A DNA stretch of 64,000 nt from Burkholderiales bacterium (GTDB lineage Bacteria > Pseudomonadota > Gammaproteobacteria > Burkholderiales > Burkholderiaceae_C): assembly GCA_016000265.1 (NCBI GenBank), contig JAECRL010000007.1:62001-126000 (forward strand), in the 5' to 3' direction. The notes below the pieces were generated by a model, which had not been told where the DNA came from, did not search any database, and saw only the letters and a program-made list of their open reading frames with translations. Numbering within the stretch: position 1 is the stretch's first letter; each line of letters begins with the position of its first letter. Made by a program: the position numbers and the translations under genes. Positions 9,706 to 18,786 of this stretch are shown here, in pieces.

Positions 9706-10815
9706 TCATGCCAGCTCCGCCAGCAGCTCATCGAGGCGACGAGCGTAGGGGCCGAGGTCGTAGCGCGAGGCCCATTGGCGCAGGCGCTCGGGGCCGTCGG
9801 CGGGGGTTCGACGCTGCTGGGCGAGCGTCAGCATCAAGGCGGTCAGGGCCGCGCCGTCGCGGGGGTCGAAACGCGGCGAGCCGGGCGGGGTGACCTCGTC
9901 GAGCGACGAGCCGGTGGCGGTGGCCACGGGGGTGCCACAAGCGGCGGCCTCGACCACGGGCAGGCCGAAGCCTTCGGCGTACGCGGGGTGCCACAGGCGC
10001 TCGGCCTGGCGGTACCAGCTGCTGAGTTGGGCGTCGTCGATGCCGTGCACGAAGCGCACGCCCGAGGGTGCACCGGGCAGGTCATCGGGGTGGCCGATGA
10101 GGACGAGGTCGGGGATGAGGTCGGGGCGTTGCTGGCGCGCGCGCGACCAGGCGGAGACGAACCAGGGGATGTTCTTGCGCGGCTCGCGCGTGCCGACCAG
10201 CAGCCAGTAGCGCAGGGGCGCGAACACCTCCTTGTGGATGCGCTGCCAGGGCTCGAACGGCACGGCATTGGGCAGCACGCGGATGCGCCCGGCGGTGTCG
10301 GGCAACACGGTCAGCAGCGCCTCGGCGGTGTGGTCGGAGGGCACCCAGATGGCGTCGGCCAGCCGGGTGGCGTGGCGGATGCTGAGGCGGTCGATGAGGC
10401 GATAGGCCTTCTCGCGCCACGCGGAGTGGTGGCGGTTGCGCAACGTGAGCTGGAAGACGTCGTGCATCTGCAGGACCCAGCGGGTGCGCCGCTTCTGGTG
10501 GGCATCGAGCCCCACGGGCAGGCCCATGTTGACGGTGGCCACGTAGGCATCGACGTCGTGCACGCGCAGGGCTTCGGGCAGGAAGTGCCGCTCGAAGCGC
10601 CAGCGCTCGGTGGGGCGGTGCAGGCCGGCGACGGGGCTGGCGTAGCTGGGGCAGACGGCCTTGCCGCGGTGCGGGTGGTCGGCGGGCGCGGCGGTGAAGG
10701 GCAGCACCTCGGTGGCCGGGCGCTGGCGCAGGGTGTCGTACAGCGCCAGCGCCTGGCGGGCCACACCGGAGTACGGGGCGGCGGTCACGGCGCGGAAGTC
10801 GAGGCCGATGCGCAT
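9706..10815 (-). CDS. Glycosyltransferase family 4 protein
   Basis: The 369-residue product is a GT-B fold glycosyltransferase. The N-terminal domain begins MRIGLDFRAVTA. The C-terminal nucleotide-sugar binding domain shows LLVGTREPRKNIPWFV at about residue 203 and the E-x7-E-like signature AEGFGLPVVEAAACGTPVA at about residue 285. It would act on the cytoplasmic face, adding one sugar to the lipid-linked repeat unit. Its ATG shares one base with the stop codon of the upstream glycosyltransferase (TGATG), so translation is coupled. Donor and acceptor cannot be deduced. Confidence 0.88.
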   Translation of the reverse strand: MRIGLDFRAVTAAPYSGVARQALALYDTLRQRPATEVLPFTAAPADHPHRGKAVCPSYASPVAGLHRPTERWRFERHFLPEALRVHDVDAYVATVNMGLPVGLDAHQKRRTRWVLQMHDVFQLTLRNRHHSAWREKAYRLIDRLSIRHATRLADAIWVPSDHTAEALLTVLPDTAGRIRVLPNAVPFEPWQRIHKEVFAPLRYWLLVGTREPRKNIPWFVSAWSRARQQRPDLIPDLVLIGHPDDLPGAPSGVRFVHGIDDAQLSSWYRQAERLWHPAYAEGFGLPVVEAAACGTPVATATGSSLDEVTPPGSPRFDPRDGAALTALMLTLAQQRRTPADGPERLRQWASRYDLGPYARRLDELLAELA

Positions 10816-12053
10816 CAGGCGACCTGGGCGCGGGGCTCGCGCGATGAGGGCTGGGCCTTCAGGTGGGCGTGGGCGCGCTCCAGCTGGCTGGCCGCGGCGT
10901 CCCAGTCGAAGGACGCGGTGACGTGGCGGCGGGCGGCCTGGCCCAGCTCGCGCGCTCGTTCGGGCTGGCGCAGCAGCCCGTCGATGGCGTCAGACATGGC
11001 CTCGGCGCTGTCGGCGATGCGGGCTTGGAGGCCGTCCGTCACGTTGAGGCCGGACAGGCCCTCGCGGGTGCTGACCACGGGCAGGCCGGCGGCCAGGGCT
11101 TCGAGCACCTTGAGCTTGGAGCCGCCGCCACTGCGCAGCGGGGCCATGAAGACGGCGGCTTGCGACTGCACCTCGGGCAGGCTGGGGACGTAGCCGCGCC
11201 ACTCGATGCGGGGGTCGCGCCAGCGCTGGCGCCAGGCCTCGGGCAGGGCGTGGCCGCACACGATGAAACGGGCCTCGGGCTGGCGCTGCCACAGGCGCGG
11301 CCAGACCTCGTCGAGCGCCCACTCGACGGCGTCGACGTTGGGGGCGTATTCGTAGTTGCCCACGAAGAGCACGCGGCGGCCGGCGGGGTCGGGCTGCACC
11401 TGGGCGAAGCCGCGCGTGTCGACCCCGTTGTGGACGACGCAGGTGGGCCGCCCGCCGATGGCCTGCAGCTTGGCCGCATCGGCCTCGGTGACGGCGACGA
11501 CGACGTCGGCCGCCGAGAGGGCCTGGCGCTCCCAACGGCGCGCGCGCCACTGGTCGTACCAGACGAGGGGGCGCGCCCAGATGGGCCACTGGCCGTAGGT
11601 GGCCGAGCCGAGTTCGGACTCGACGTTGTGCTCCACCAGCAAGAAGGGCTGCTGGCGGGCCTTCAGCGCCGGCAGGAAGGGCTCGAGGCCGTAGCTGTGC
11701 TCGACCTGGACGACGTCCCAGGCCTGGCGTTGCAGCAGGGCGTCGAAGCGGGCGGCCAGCTCGGGCGCGAAGCCGTTGACGCTGGTCAGAAGCGGCAGGC
11801 GCGAGGTGGCCGCGTGCCACAGCGTGAGCGGGTGCTTGAGCGGGCGCCGCGGCAGCACGATCAGCTCCTGCACCAGGGGCGCGAGCGCCGCGCGCACGGC
11901 CTCGTCCAGCGGGGCCTTGGACTGCACCAGCAGCGTGATGTGGTGGCCGCGCTCGGCCATGCAGCGCAGCAGGTGGTACTGACGCGCCTTGCCGCCGCTG
12001 GTGATGGGCCAGGGCAGGTAGGGCAGGGTCCAGAGGATGCGTTGCGGCGCCAT
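10815..12053 (-). CDS. Glycosyltransferase family 4 protein (GT4/GT1)
   Basis: The 412-residue product is a second GT-B glycosyltransferase. It begins MAPQRILWTLPYLPWPITSG, with the glycine-rich GGKARQYHLL motif near the N-terminus, and in the C-terminal domain shows RVLFVGNYEYAPNVDAVEW (about 235) and PLRSGGGSKLKVLEALAAG (about 320), both typical of PEP-CTERM/exosortase- and EPS-associated GT4 enzymes. I chose the ATG at 12053; the frame is open far upstream but that part only mirrors the glycosidase gene. It is located 11 bases after the glycosidase stop and is coupled to the next gene by TGATG. Confidence 0.87.
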   Translation of the reverse strand: MAPQRILWTLPYLPWPITSGGKARQYHLLRCMAERGHHITLLVQSKAPLDEAVRAALAPLVQELIVLPRRPLKHPLTLWHAATSRLPLLTSVNGFAPELAARFDALLQRQAWDVVQVEHSYGLEPFLPALKARQQPFLLVEHNVESELGSATYGQWPIWARPLVWYDQWRARRWERQALSAADVVVAVTEADAAKLQAIGGRPTCVVHNGVDTRGFAQVQPDPAGRRVLFVGNYEYAPNVDAVEWALDEVWPRLWQRQPEARFIVCGHALPEAWRQRWRDPRIEWRGYVPSLPEVQSQAAVFMAPLRSGGGSKLKVLEALAAGLPVVSTREGLSGLNVTDGLQARIADSAEAMSDAIDGLLRQPERARELGQAARRHVTASFDWDAAASQLERAHAHLKAQPSSREPRAQVA

Positions 12054-12064
12054 GCGGGTCGGCC

Positions 12065-13432
12065 TCACCAGACCAGGATCTGCAGCTCGGTGCCCAGCTC
12101 CAGGCGCAGGCCCCGGCCGCTCGAGGCCTGCGCCTGAAGCTCGCGCTGGGTGCCAGCCAGAGGCTGATGCCACACGCCGGCGCGCACGTCGGGCAAGGTC
12201 ACGCTGGCGGGGGCGCTGGACCAGGCCATCCACACGCGCTTGCCATCGGGGCGACGCCAGGCCACGGCCACGAGGCCAGCCGGTGGCTCGCCCTCGATGC
12301 GCAAGGGCGCGGTCGGCTCCAGGCGCGGGCCGCACGTGGCGAGGAAGCGCTTGAGCGCGTGGTAGACGGGCTTGGGGCTGCCGTCTTCGCGCAACAGGCC
12401 GTAGCGGCGGTCGCGCACGCCGGCGCGTGCATCCAGGTCGGAGAGCGTGAAGAGGAAGACGCGATCGAAGTCCTGCGTGGCCATCAGGGCCAGGCGCTTG
12501 AGCGTGTGGCTGGCCTGTCCCGCTTCGCCGATGAGGGGCTGCTCTTCGCGCGGGCCGTCGTAGCTGGACCAGCCCCACTCCGTGGCCCAGATCTGCTTGA
12601 CGCCCAACGAGCGCAAGCCGCGGTTGACGAAGGGCGTGTGGGTGAGGAAATCGCGCACACCGCCTTCGGCGCCTTCGGGCTCGGCGCTGTAAGGGTGGTA
12701 GCAGGTGATGAGGTCGAGCTTGAAGGCGCCCAGGCGGGCGAGGGACTCCAGCATCAGCCCGCCTCGCCCGGCCATCTCGCTGTAGTAGGCCATGCCGGCG
12801 AGGGCCACGGGCTTGGTCGGGGCGACCTGGCGCAGCGCGGCGACGGCGGGCTGCAGCAGGCGCGCGTAGCCTTCGGGGTCGATGCGGGGCTGCCAGAAGC
12901 CGGGGATGTTGGGCTCGTTCCAGACCTGCCAGACGTCGACGCCGGGGTAGCGACGCGCCAGGGCCTGCATGCGCTGCGCGAACACCGTCGGGTCGGCCGG
13001 GGGGTACTTGTCGGCGTAGGGCGCGCCCGCGGGGGCCGAGCTGGCGAAACGGGGCGAGCCCACGACGTAGACGATGCTGCGCAAGCCGGCCTCCTGCACC
13101 ACGGCCATCATGCGGTCGGTGCCGTCGAGTTTGAGCTGGCCCGGTTCGGGCTCGATGAGCATCCAGTGCAGCGCCAGGCGCACCCACTTCAGGCCCAAGG
13201 CCTGCATCTGCTGCACCTGCTTGCGCGCCAGCTCGGGCGGGAACCACTGCAGCTGCGCGTTGAGGCCGAGGAAGTCGGCCCACACCACCGGTCGGGTGCC
13301 TTGCGGCGTGAGCGGCTGAGGCGCGGCCTTGAACAGCGAGAAAGCCTGTGCCGATGGCAGCGCGCTGGCGGCCACCACACCGAGCGCGGCCCCCGCGCCC
13401 TGACGCAGCACCTCGCGACGCGGCGTGCTCAC
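12065..13432 (-). CDS. Tat-exported PslG/GH39-like glycoside hydrolase
   Basis: The 455-residue product starts with a twin-arginine signal (STPRREVLRQGAGAALGV, ending near ALPSAQA) and then a TIM-barrel glycosidase. The general acid/base glutamate is in WQVWNEPNIPGFW (about residue 178) and the nucleophile glutamate in IWATEWGWSS (about residue 290), the arrangement of clan A enzymes such as GH39 PslG. PslG in Pseudomonas is encoded in the psl locus and trims the exopolysaccharide in the periplasm; the same role is inferred here. The GTG start overlaps the preceding glycosyltransferase stop by 4 bases (GTGA). A C-terminal beta domain of about 90 residues follows the barrel. Confidence 0.8.
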   Translation of the reverse strand: MSTPRREVLRQGAGAALGVVAASALPSAQAFSLFKAAPQPLTPQGTRPVVWADFLGLNAQLQWFPPELARKQVQQMQALGLKWVRLALHWMLIEPEPGQLKLDGTDRMMAVVQEAGLRSIVYVVGSPRFASSAPAGAPYADKYPPADPTVFAQRMQALARRYPGVDVWQVWNEPNIPGFWQPRIDPEGYARLLQPAVAALRQVAPTKPVALAGMAYYSEMAGRGGLMLESLARLGAFKLDLITCYHPYSAEPEGAEGGVRDFLTHTPFVNRGLRSLGVKQIWATEWGWSSYDGPREEQPLIGEAGQASHTLKRLALMATQDFDRVFLFTLSDLDARAGVRDRRYGLLREDGSPKPVYHALKRFLATCGPRLEPTAPLRIEGEPPAGLVAVAWRRPDGKRVWMAWSSAPASVTLPDVRAGVWHQPLAGTQRELQAQASSGRGLRLELGTELQILVW

Positions 13433-14685
13433 AGGCGCTCCTTGCGCAGCAGGGTCGAGTCCGGCCCCAGGGAGGCGCGCGCGCCCCGGACCTGGTCGGC
13501 GCGTTGCATGGCGCGCTGAAAATGGCCGACGAAGCGCTGCCCCGTGGTGGGCCAGGCGCGGTCCTGGGCCAGCAGGCTGGCGCGCTGCGCCCACTGCGCG
13601 ATCAACTCCGGTCGCTCCAGCACCTCGCGCAGGCGCGCAGCCAGGGCGGCGACGTCGCCTTGCCGGTAGGCCGAGCCGTTGCCCTGGCTGATTTCTTCCG
13701 CGAAGGCGCGGGCATCGGAGGTGATGGCGCCGCGGCCGCAGGCGATGGCCCAGGCCAGCGCGCCGCTGGTGCCGCGCATCTGCCCCAGCAAGGCCAGCTT
13801 GCGGGACTCGCGGTAGGGCAGGACCATGATGTGGTGGCGCTGGATGAGCGAGGGGATGTCGTGCTCGTCGATGTCGAGCTCCCAATCGACCTGCTGGCTG
13901 AGGCCGCGGCGCGAGGCGCGCTCGCGCAGCTCGTCGAGGTAGCTGCCCTGGGCACCGAAAGCGATGTCGGGCGCGGTGCCCCCGGCGATGGTCACGCGCA
14001 GGCGCTCGGCCAGCTCGGGCGACTCGCTGCGCAGGCGGCCGACGGCGTCGATCAGGTCCTCGATGCCCTTGCCGCTGTAGATGAAGCCGAAGTACAGCAG
14101 GCGGATGGGTTCGGGCTCGGGCAGCGGGCGCTGGGGCAGCACGAGGGTGCCGTGGGGGATGACGCTGACGCGATCGGCGGGCAGCTTCATGCGCCGCGCC
14201 AGCCGCTCGGCGCCGGTGCGGGTGAGCGCGGCCACGCCGTCGAGCTTGCGCGCCAGGCTGCGTTCGCTCCACAGCGTGAACGGGTCGGACAAGAGGGCCA
14301 CCGCCTGCTTGGCCGGGCGGGGCAGCCAGGGCGCGGCGTCCACCGCGCGGGCCACGCCGTTGACGGGCTTCCAGACGATGCGCTCGGGGTCGTGGATGGT
14401 GGCCGACAGGGCCGGCCGGTTGGGCAGGCGGGCCAGGGCGCACAGGGTGAAGAACTCACCGAGGCGACCGCCACCGAGTTCTGCGTGAACGACGTCGATG
14501 CGGCGCCAGTCGCGCTCGGCCACCCAGGCCTGGGCGGCGGCCAGCGAGGTGATGGGGCGCTGGCCCATCAAAGGCGTCAGCACGTCCACCCCCGCCTGGT
14601 TGAGGGCGACTCGGCAGTGCGCGGCGTAGTCGGCGATGCCGGTTTGCTCGGGCGGCAACGGAGACAGGAGGGCCAATCGCATCAA
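13429..14685 (-). CDS. Glycosyltransferase family 4 protein
   Basis: The 418-residue product has a GT-B fold. The N-terminal SPLPPEQTGIADYAAH motif is typical of GT4 enzymes that build exopolysaccharide repeat units, and the C-terminal half shows RLLYFGFIYSGKGIEDLIDA at about residue 205 and GTSGALAWAIACGRGAITSD at about residue 328. It lies between the chain-length regulator (7-base gap) and the glycosidase (4-base overlap) in one operon. The sugar donor is not visible. Confidence 0.87.
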   Translation of the reverse strand: MMRLALLSPLPPEQTGIADYAAHCRVALNQAGVDVLTPLMGQRPITSLAAAQAWVAERDWRRIDVVHAELGGGRLGEFFTLCALARLPNRPALSATIHDPERIVWKPVNGVARAVDAAPWLPRPAKQAVALLSDPFTLWSERSLARKLDGVAALTRTGAERLARRMKLPADRVSVIPHGTLVLPQRPLPEPEPIRLLYFGFIYSGKGIEDLIDAVGRLRSESPELAERLRVTIAGGTAPDIAFGAQGSYLDELRERASRRGLSQQVDWELDIDEHDIPSLIQRHHIMVLPYRESRKLALLGQMRGTSGALAWAIACGRGAITSDARAFAEEISQGNGSAYRQGDVAALAARLREVLERPELIAQWAQRASLLAQDRAWPTTGQRFVGHFQRAMQRADQVRGARASLGPDSTLLRKERL

Positions 14686-14692
14686 GGGGTCC

Positions 14693-16681
14693 TCAGCGTT
14701 GCAGCCAGCGCAGCACGTGCGGTGGCACTTCGAACTGGCGGCGGTTGAGGATCACGCCGTCGACCTTGCTGAAGGCCGTGCGAAGCACCCCCAGGGCGTT
14801 GTCGACCACGGGCACGGTGCTGGCGCGGGCCTCGACCACGAGCACGATCAGGTGAGCCTGCCCCAGGCGCACGAAGGCCTCGCGGTTGCTGTGCAGGCCC
14901 GCGGCCTCCAGCAGCACAACCTCGCCCGGTGCGGCCGTGACCGTGGACGTTGCCGACTCGGGGTTGAGGCGAACGGCCAGCCCCTGCGCCTTGAGCAGCT
15001 CGGCCAGGCGCGCGGCCAGGAAGCTCACGCCCTCGCCTTTGCGCGCCGAGGTCAGCCCCAGCACCAGGCCCTCGCGGCGGATGCGCTCGAGCGGCAAGGT
15101 GCCGTAGATGCGGTAGAGGCTGGCGTGGAAGTCGTTGTCGGGGCCGTGGCCTGCGATGTCCTTGACGGCCGACCACAGCGGCACGCCGAATCGCTCCGCG
15201 AAGCGCCCGCCATCGTGGATGCGCTGGTCGAACAGCGAGCTGAGGTAGACCACCATCAGGCCCACCACGGCGCCCGCCGGCAGGGCCATGAGCAGCAGCA
15301 GCAGGCTCTTGGGCGAGCTGCGCGAGGGGTTGAGCGAGGCCTGCTGGATCTGGGCGATGTTGTTGATGCGGGCGTCGTCCAGGGCCTGGTCGATGCGGGC
15401 CTTCTCCAGGCTGTCGAGGTAGAGGGTGCGGTTCTTCTCGGCCACCGACAGGGCCTGCTCCAGGCGAGCCAGCTCGGGCTCGCTCTCCAGCACCTTGCGA
15501 CGCAGGCCTTCGAGCTCGTGAACCTCCTTGTCGTAGGCGGTGTAGAGGGCGTCGAGCTCCTGCAGGCGCATGGTCTTCTCGAGCTGGTTGCGCGCCATCA
15601 CGGTGTTGAGCTCGTTGGGCGCACGGCGCTCGGAGCGCTGCAGCACGCGGTCTTCGGTCTTGAGTTGCGCCTCCAGCATGGTGATGCTTTGATCCAGCGC
15701 CACCACCGTGGGGGCGGTTTCCTTGAAGATGCGCAAGGCGTCCGCCCGCTGGCGCTTGAGCTCGGCGAGCTGCGTGCTCAGGGCCTGCCAGGTGGGGCTG
15801 TTGCCCAGCTCGCGCTCGGAGACGGTTTCCTTGTCCAGCGAGCGCGTCTGCTGGCTGGCGAAGCTGATGCCGTTGCGCAAGGCCACGCGCTCGGCGGCGA
15901 TCTCGGCGCGGCGCGTGCCCAGCTCGTTGAGTCGGCGCGTCAGGTTGTCCAGGCGCTCCTGGGCGCTGGTGCCGTTGATCTCGGCCAGGCGGCTGCGCAG
16001 CTGGCTCTTGGCCGACTCGATCTGCTGATCGGCGTCGCGCACCTTGCCATCGTAGAAAGACACCAGGGTCTTGCGACCCAGCACCGCGGTGCGCTCATCG
16101 AGGTAGACGCGGATCCAGGTGGTCAGCACGCGCTGGGCGATGACGGGGTCGTCCCAGGTGAAGGCCAGCTCCATCACGTTGGAGCCCGGTCCGTGGCTGA
16201 CGCTGAAGCGCTTGGCCAGGCGCTCGGCCACGGCCTCCTCTTCGCTTTGCACCTCGGTCAGGCCGATGGCCGCCAGGCCCTTGCCGATGGCGCCCGAGAC
16301 CGCGGCGCGCGCGTCGCCCACGGCCGCCTTGATGCGGGCCATGGCGCCTTCACGCGGGGGCTGCGCGGCCAGCTCGGCGAGGTACAGGCGCGCGACCTGC
16401 ATCAGCACGGGGCGCCCGGTGAGCATCTTTTCCTCGTCGAGGATCGGGTCGCGGGTGGTGCTCTGGGGGTAGACGGTCTGGCGGTCGCCGGCCTCCAGGG
16501 GTGCGACCATGTTCTCGCGCCCGGGCTTGACCAGCAGGCGCGCGTCGGAGGTGAACTTGGGCGGCAGCAGGAAGGCCCCGGCGACGGCCAGCACGGCGGT
16601 GCCCGCGAAGGCCAGCCAGAAGGCGCGACGGAAGATGTAGAACAGGCGAACCAGGTCGCGCAGGGAACGGATGTCGATCAT
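14693..16681 (-). CDS. Wzz-type polysaccharide co-polymerase with degenerate BY-kinase domain
   Basis: The 662-residue product has the Wzz/PCP layout: a first membrane helix near residues 20-40, a large periplasmic domain with long coiled coil (about 180-430), a second helix near 450-475 and a cytoplasmic ATPase-like domain from about 530 to the end. The domain aligns with BY-kinases, but the Walker A is GLTSARKGEGVSF, with the lysine replaced by valine; the A' and B motifs lack their aspartates (VVLLEAAG in place of an hhhhD form) and the tail has no tyrosine cluster. I infer a pseudokinase that keeps only a structural role in setting chain length or export. It follows the Wza-like gene by 22 bases. 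Confidence 0.85.
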   Translation of the reverse strand: MIDIRSLRDLVRLFYIFRRAFWLAFAGTAVLAVAGAFLLPPKFTSDARLLVKPGRENMVAPLEAGDRQTVYPQSTTRDPILDEEKMLTGRPVLMQVARLYLAELAAQPPREGAMARIKAAVGDARAAVSGAIGKGLAAIGLTEVQSEEEAVAERLAKRFSVSHGPGSNVMELAFTWDDPVIAQRVLTTWIRVYLDERTAVLGRKTLVSFYDGKVRDADQQIESAKSQLRSRLAEINGTSAQERLDNLTRRLNELGTRRAEIAAERVALRNGISFASQQTRSLDKETVSERELGNSPTWQALSTQLAELKRQRADALRIFKETAPTVVALDQSITMLEAQLKTEDRVLQRSERRAPNELNTVMARNQLEKTMRLQELDALYTAYDKEVHELEGLRRKVLESEPELARLEQALSVAEKNRTLYLDSLEKARIDQALDDARINNIAQIQQASLNPSRSSPKSLLLLLMALPAGAVVGLMVVYLSSLFDQRIHDGGRFAERFGVPLWSAVKDIAGHGPDNDFHASLYRIYGTLPLERIRREGLVLGLTSARKGEGVSFLAARLAELLKAQGLAVRLNPESATSTVTAAPGEVVLLEAAGLHSNREAFVRLGQAHLIVLVVEARASTVPVVDNALGVLRTAFSKVDGVILNRRQFEVPPHVLRWLQR

Positions 16682-16703
16682 GGTGTCCGGCGTCTGGCCC
16701 GTG

Positions 16704-17480
16704 TCAGTTCACGTTGGCGGTGGCGTTGATGCCGATGGCCTTGGTGAAGGGCAGCAGCTGGTTGAAATAGAGTTCGACGCCATCGGCCGAGGCGCCCGCG
16801 TTCGACTTGGGCACGAAGACGATGTCGCCGCGCTGCAAGGCGATGGCCGCACGCCCGGCGGCGTCGGGCTGCAGCACGTTGGCGAAATCGATGAAATGGA
16901 CTCGGTAGCGGTCCTGGTCGTCCAGGCGCAGCAGGGCCAGGCGAGCCGGGTCGGCGCCGGGCAGCAGCCCCCCGGCGGCGAACAGCGCCTGCTCCAGGTT
17001 GCTGACGGCGTAGAGGTCCACCGTCAGCGGGGTGCGCACGGCGCCGCCCACCACGACCTTGGTGCTGGGCGAGTTGACGATGTTGACCGTCACGCCGGGC
17101 TCGCGGTAGTAGACGGTCAGCTTTTCGCGCAAGGCCTCACCCAGCTCCTCAGGCGTCTTGCCGGCGGCCTCGATGCGGCCGGCGTAGCGAAAGGCGATGG
17201 TGCCGTCGCCGCGCACGACGTAGTTCAGCGTCTGGCTGTCGTCGACCAGGTTGCGCAGGTCCAGGCCCCCGGAGTCCTGGGCGTCGCGCACGATGCGCAG
17301 GGTGTCGCCCGCACGGATGCGCGTGGGCACCTTGGGCAAGGCCGCCAGCTGCGCCGGGGTGATGAGGTGCGGCTCGATGTCGAAGCCCTGGGGCGCTTGC
17401 AGCACGCCGGGGGGCACGCACGCGGCCAGCAGGAGCGCGGCACAGAGACTGACCAGGATGCGGACGCGGGGAAGGTTCAT
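16704..17480 (-). CDS. Wza-like polysaccharide export lipoprotein
   Basis: The 258-residue product has a lipoprotein signal with lipobox LLAAC (cysteine near residue 20), then a polysaccharide-export domain starting IRAGDTLRIVRDAQ (about residue 58) and a SLBB-type beta-grasp domain, VVVGGAVRTPLTVDLYAVSN (about residue 145). It would form the outer-membrane exit channel for the polymer. It is shorter than E. coli Wza (379), lacking a second SLBB repeat and an obvious C-terminal amphipathic helix, as in many EPS-type export proteins. I placed the start at MNLPRVRILVSL, which directly precedes the signal peptide; the open frame upstream is a shadow. Confidence 0.85.
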   Translation of the reverse strand: MNLPRVRILVSLCAALLLAACVPPGVLQAPQGFDIEPHLITPAQLAALPKVPTRIRAGDTLRIVRDAQDSGGLDLRNLVDDSQTLNYVVRGDGTIAFRYAGRIEAAGKTPEELGEALREKLTVYYREPGVTVNIVNSPSTKVVVGGAVRTPLTVDLYAVSNLEQALFAAGGLLPGADPARLALLRLDDQDRYRVHFIDFANVLQPDAAGRAAIALQRGDIVFVPKSNAGASADGVELYFNQLLPFTKAIGINATANVN

Positions 17481-17569
17481 GGCGGCACGGAAGGAAGAAC
17501 ACAGCGGTGGGGGCCGCTGCGTGGATGATACGAGGCGACCATGACGCCCGGCAGGCGCAGGGCGGGGGC

Positions 17570-18496
17570 TCACCCCCCGTGTTGTGGCTCGGTGACAGGG
17601 CCGGAGGACGCGCCATCGCGCTGCTGGGCCTGCCAGCGCGCCAGCGCCGCGGCCATGCGGGCGCGCGAGGGGCGCTGCATCCAGGGCACGCCGAATTTGG
17701 CGAAAAAGCGCGCCATGCTGCGCAGGTGGGTCTTGCCGGAGCGCGACAGGAGGCCGGCGGCGCTGCTGCGCTGGTGCTCGTGCACCAGCTCGACCTCGGG
17801 CACCGCGACCACGCGCCAGCCGTCGATCCACATGCGGGCGCACAGGTCGACCTCTTCGAAGTACAGGAAATAGCCCTCGTCCATGCGCCCGACCTGCTCG
17901 AAGGCGCTGCGGCGCACGATGAAGCCCGTGCCCATGACCCAGTCGGCCTCGAAAGGCTGCTGGCGCCACTTTCGGGTCAGCAGGTGCGATCGCTCCAGGC
18001 GCCGCATGGGCCCGAGCTTGCCCAGCATGGTGCGGCGCGCGACGATGTCGGGCAGGGAGTAAAAGCGCCGCGCCGAGTACTGCAGGGAGCCGTCGGGGTT
18101 GACCAGCTTGAGCCCGGCCACCCCCAGCTTGGGCGACTCGTCGAACATGCGCCGGATGACGTGCATGTTGTTGCGCTCGAAGTACGTGTCCGGGTTGAGG
18201 ATGAGCGCCAGGTCGGTCTGCAGGGCGTCGACCCCGATGTTGACCCCGGCCCCGAAGCCCCCGTTGCGGCGCGACAGGATGATGACCACGCCCTCGGGCA
18301 ACTCGGCGGCCAGGCGCACGCCGGAGCGGTCGGGCGAGTCGTTGTCGACCACCACGATGTCCTGGGCCCGGGCGATGCCGTGCTCCAGCATGGAAGCCAC
18401 GCAACGCAGGGTGAGCTCGGGCGTCTGGTAGTTGACGATGACCACGCCCAGGGTGGCGCGCGGCTCGGCGTTCGTCGGGGAGGAAAGAGCAATCAT
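17570..18496 (-). CDS. Glycosyltransferase family 2 protein (rhamnosyltransferase type)
   Basis: The 308-residue product is a GT-A fold GT2 enzyme. It shows LGVVIVNYQTPELTLRCV at about residue 15, VVVDNDSPDRSG (about 48), LILNPDTYFERNN in the metal/nucleotide-binding position and the late GYFLYFEEVDLCARM block that carries the catalytic base region in rhamnosyltransferase-like members. It is the first gene of the polysaccharide operon, transcribed toward the Wza-like gene. I chose ATG at 18496; an in-frame GTG at 18556 would add 20 residues of low-information sequence. The donor sugar is inferred only from family resemblance. Confidence 0.85.
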   Translation of the reverse strand: MIALSSPTNAEPRATLGVVIVNYQTPELTLRCVASMLEHGIARAQDIVVVDNDSPDRSGVRLAAELPEGVVIILSRRNGGFGAGVNIGVDALQTDLALILNPDTYFERNNMHVIRRMFDESPKLGVAGLKLVNPDGSLQYSARRFYSLPDIVARRTMLGKLGPMRRLERSHLLTRKWRQQPFEADWVMGTGFIVRRSAFEQVGRMDEGYFLYFEEVDLCARMWIDGWRVVAVPEVELVHEHQRSSAAGLLSRSGKTHLRSMARFFAKFGVPWMQRPSRARMAAALARWQAQQRDGASSGPVTEPQHGG

Positions 18497-18786
18497 GGGG
18501 TGGGGACCAGGAAAGTGGGTGGGCGGTGCAGGCTTGGGCACCCCCCTGGCAGTCACTGCGAACCAGACCGACTTCAGGATGCACCATCCTGCCGGGTCGC
18601 AGCGCTGACCGAATTTCAGGCATTGTGACGAATTTGGGGGTTTTCCCAGTCCCCGTGAATGGGTGTGAAGCGATGCATCAGATGCGTGGCGTTCAGCACA
18701 CCGGGGGGCCCCATCAAGCGCACCACAAGCCGGCGTCGCTCATGCACAATCCGCCTCACAGATTCAACTCAAATCACAGGGACACC

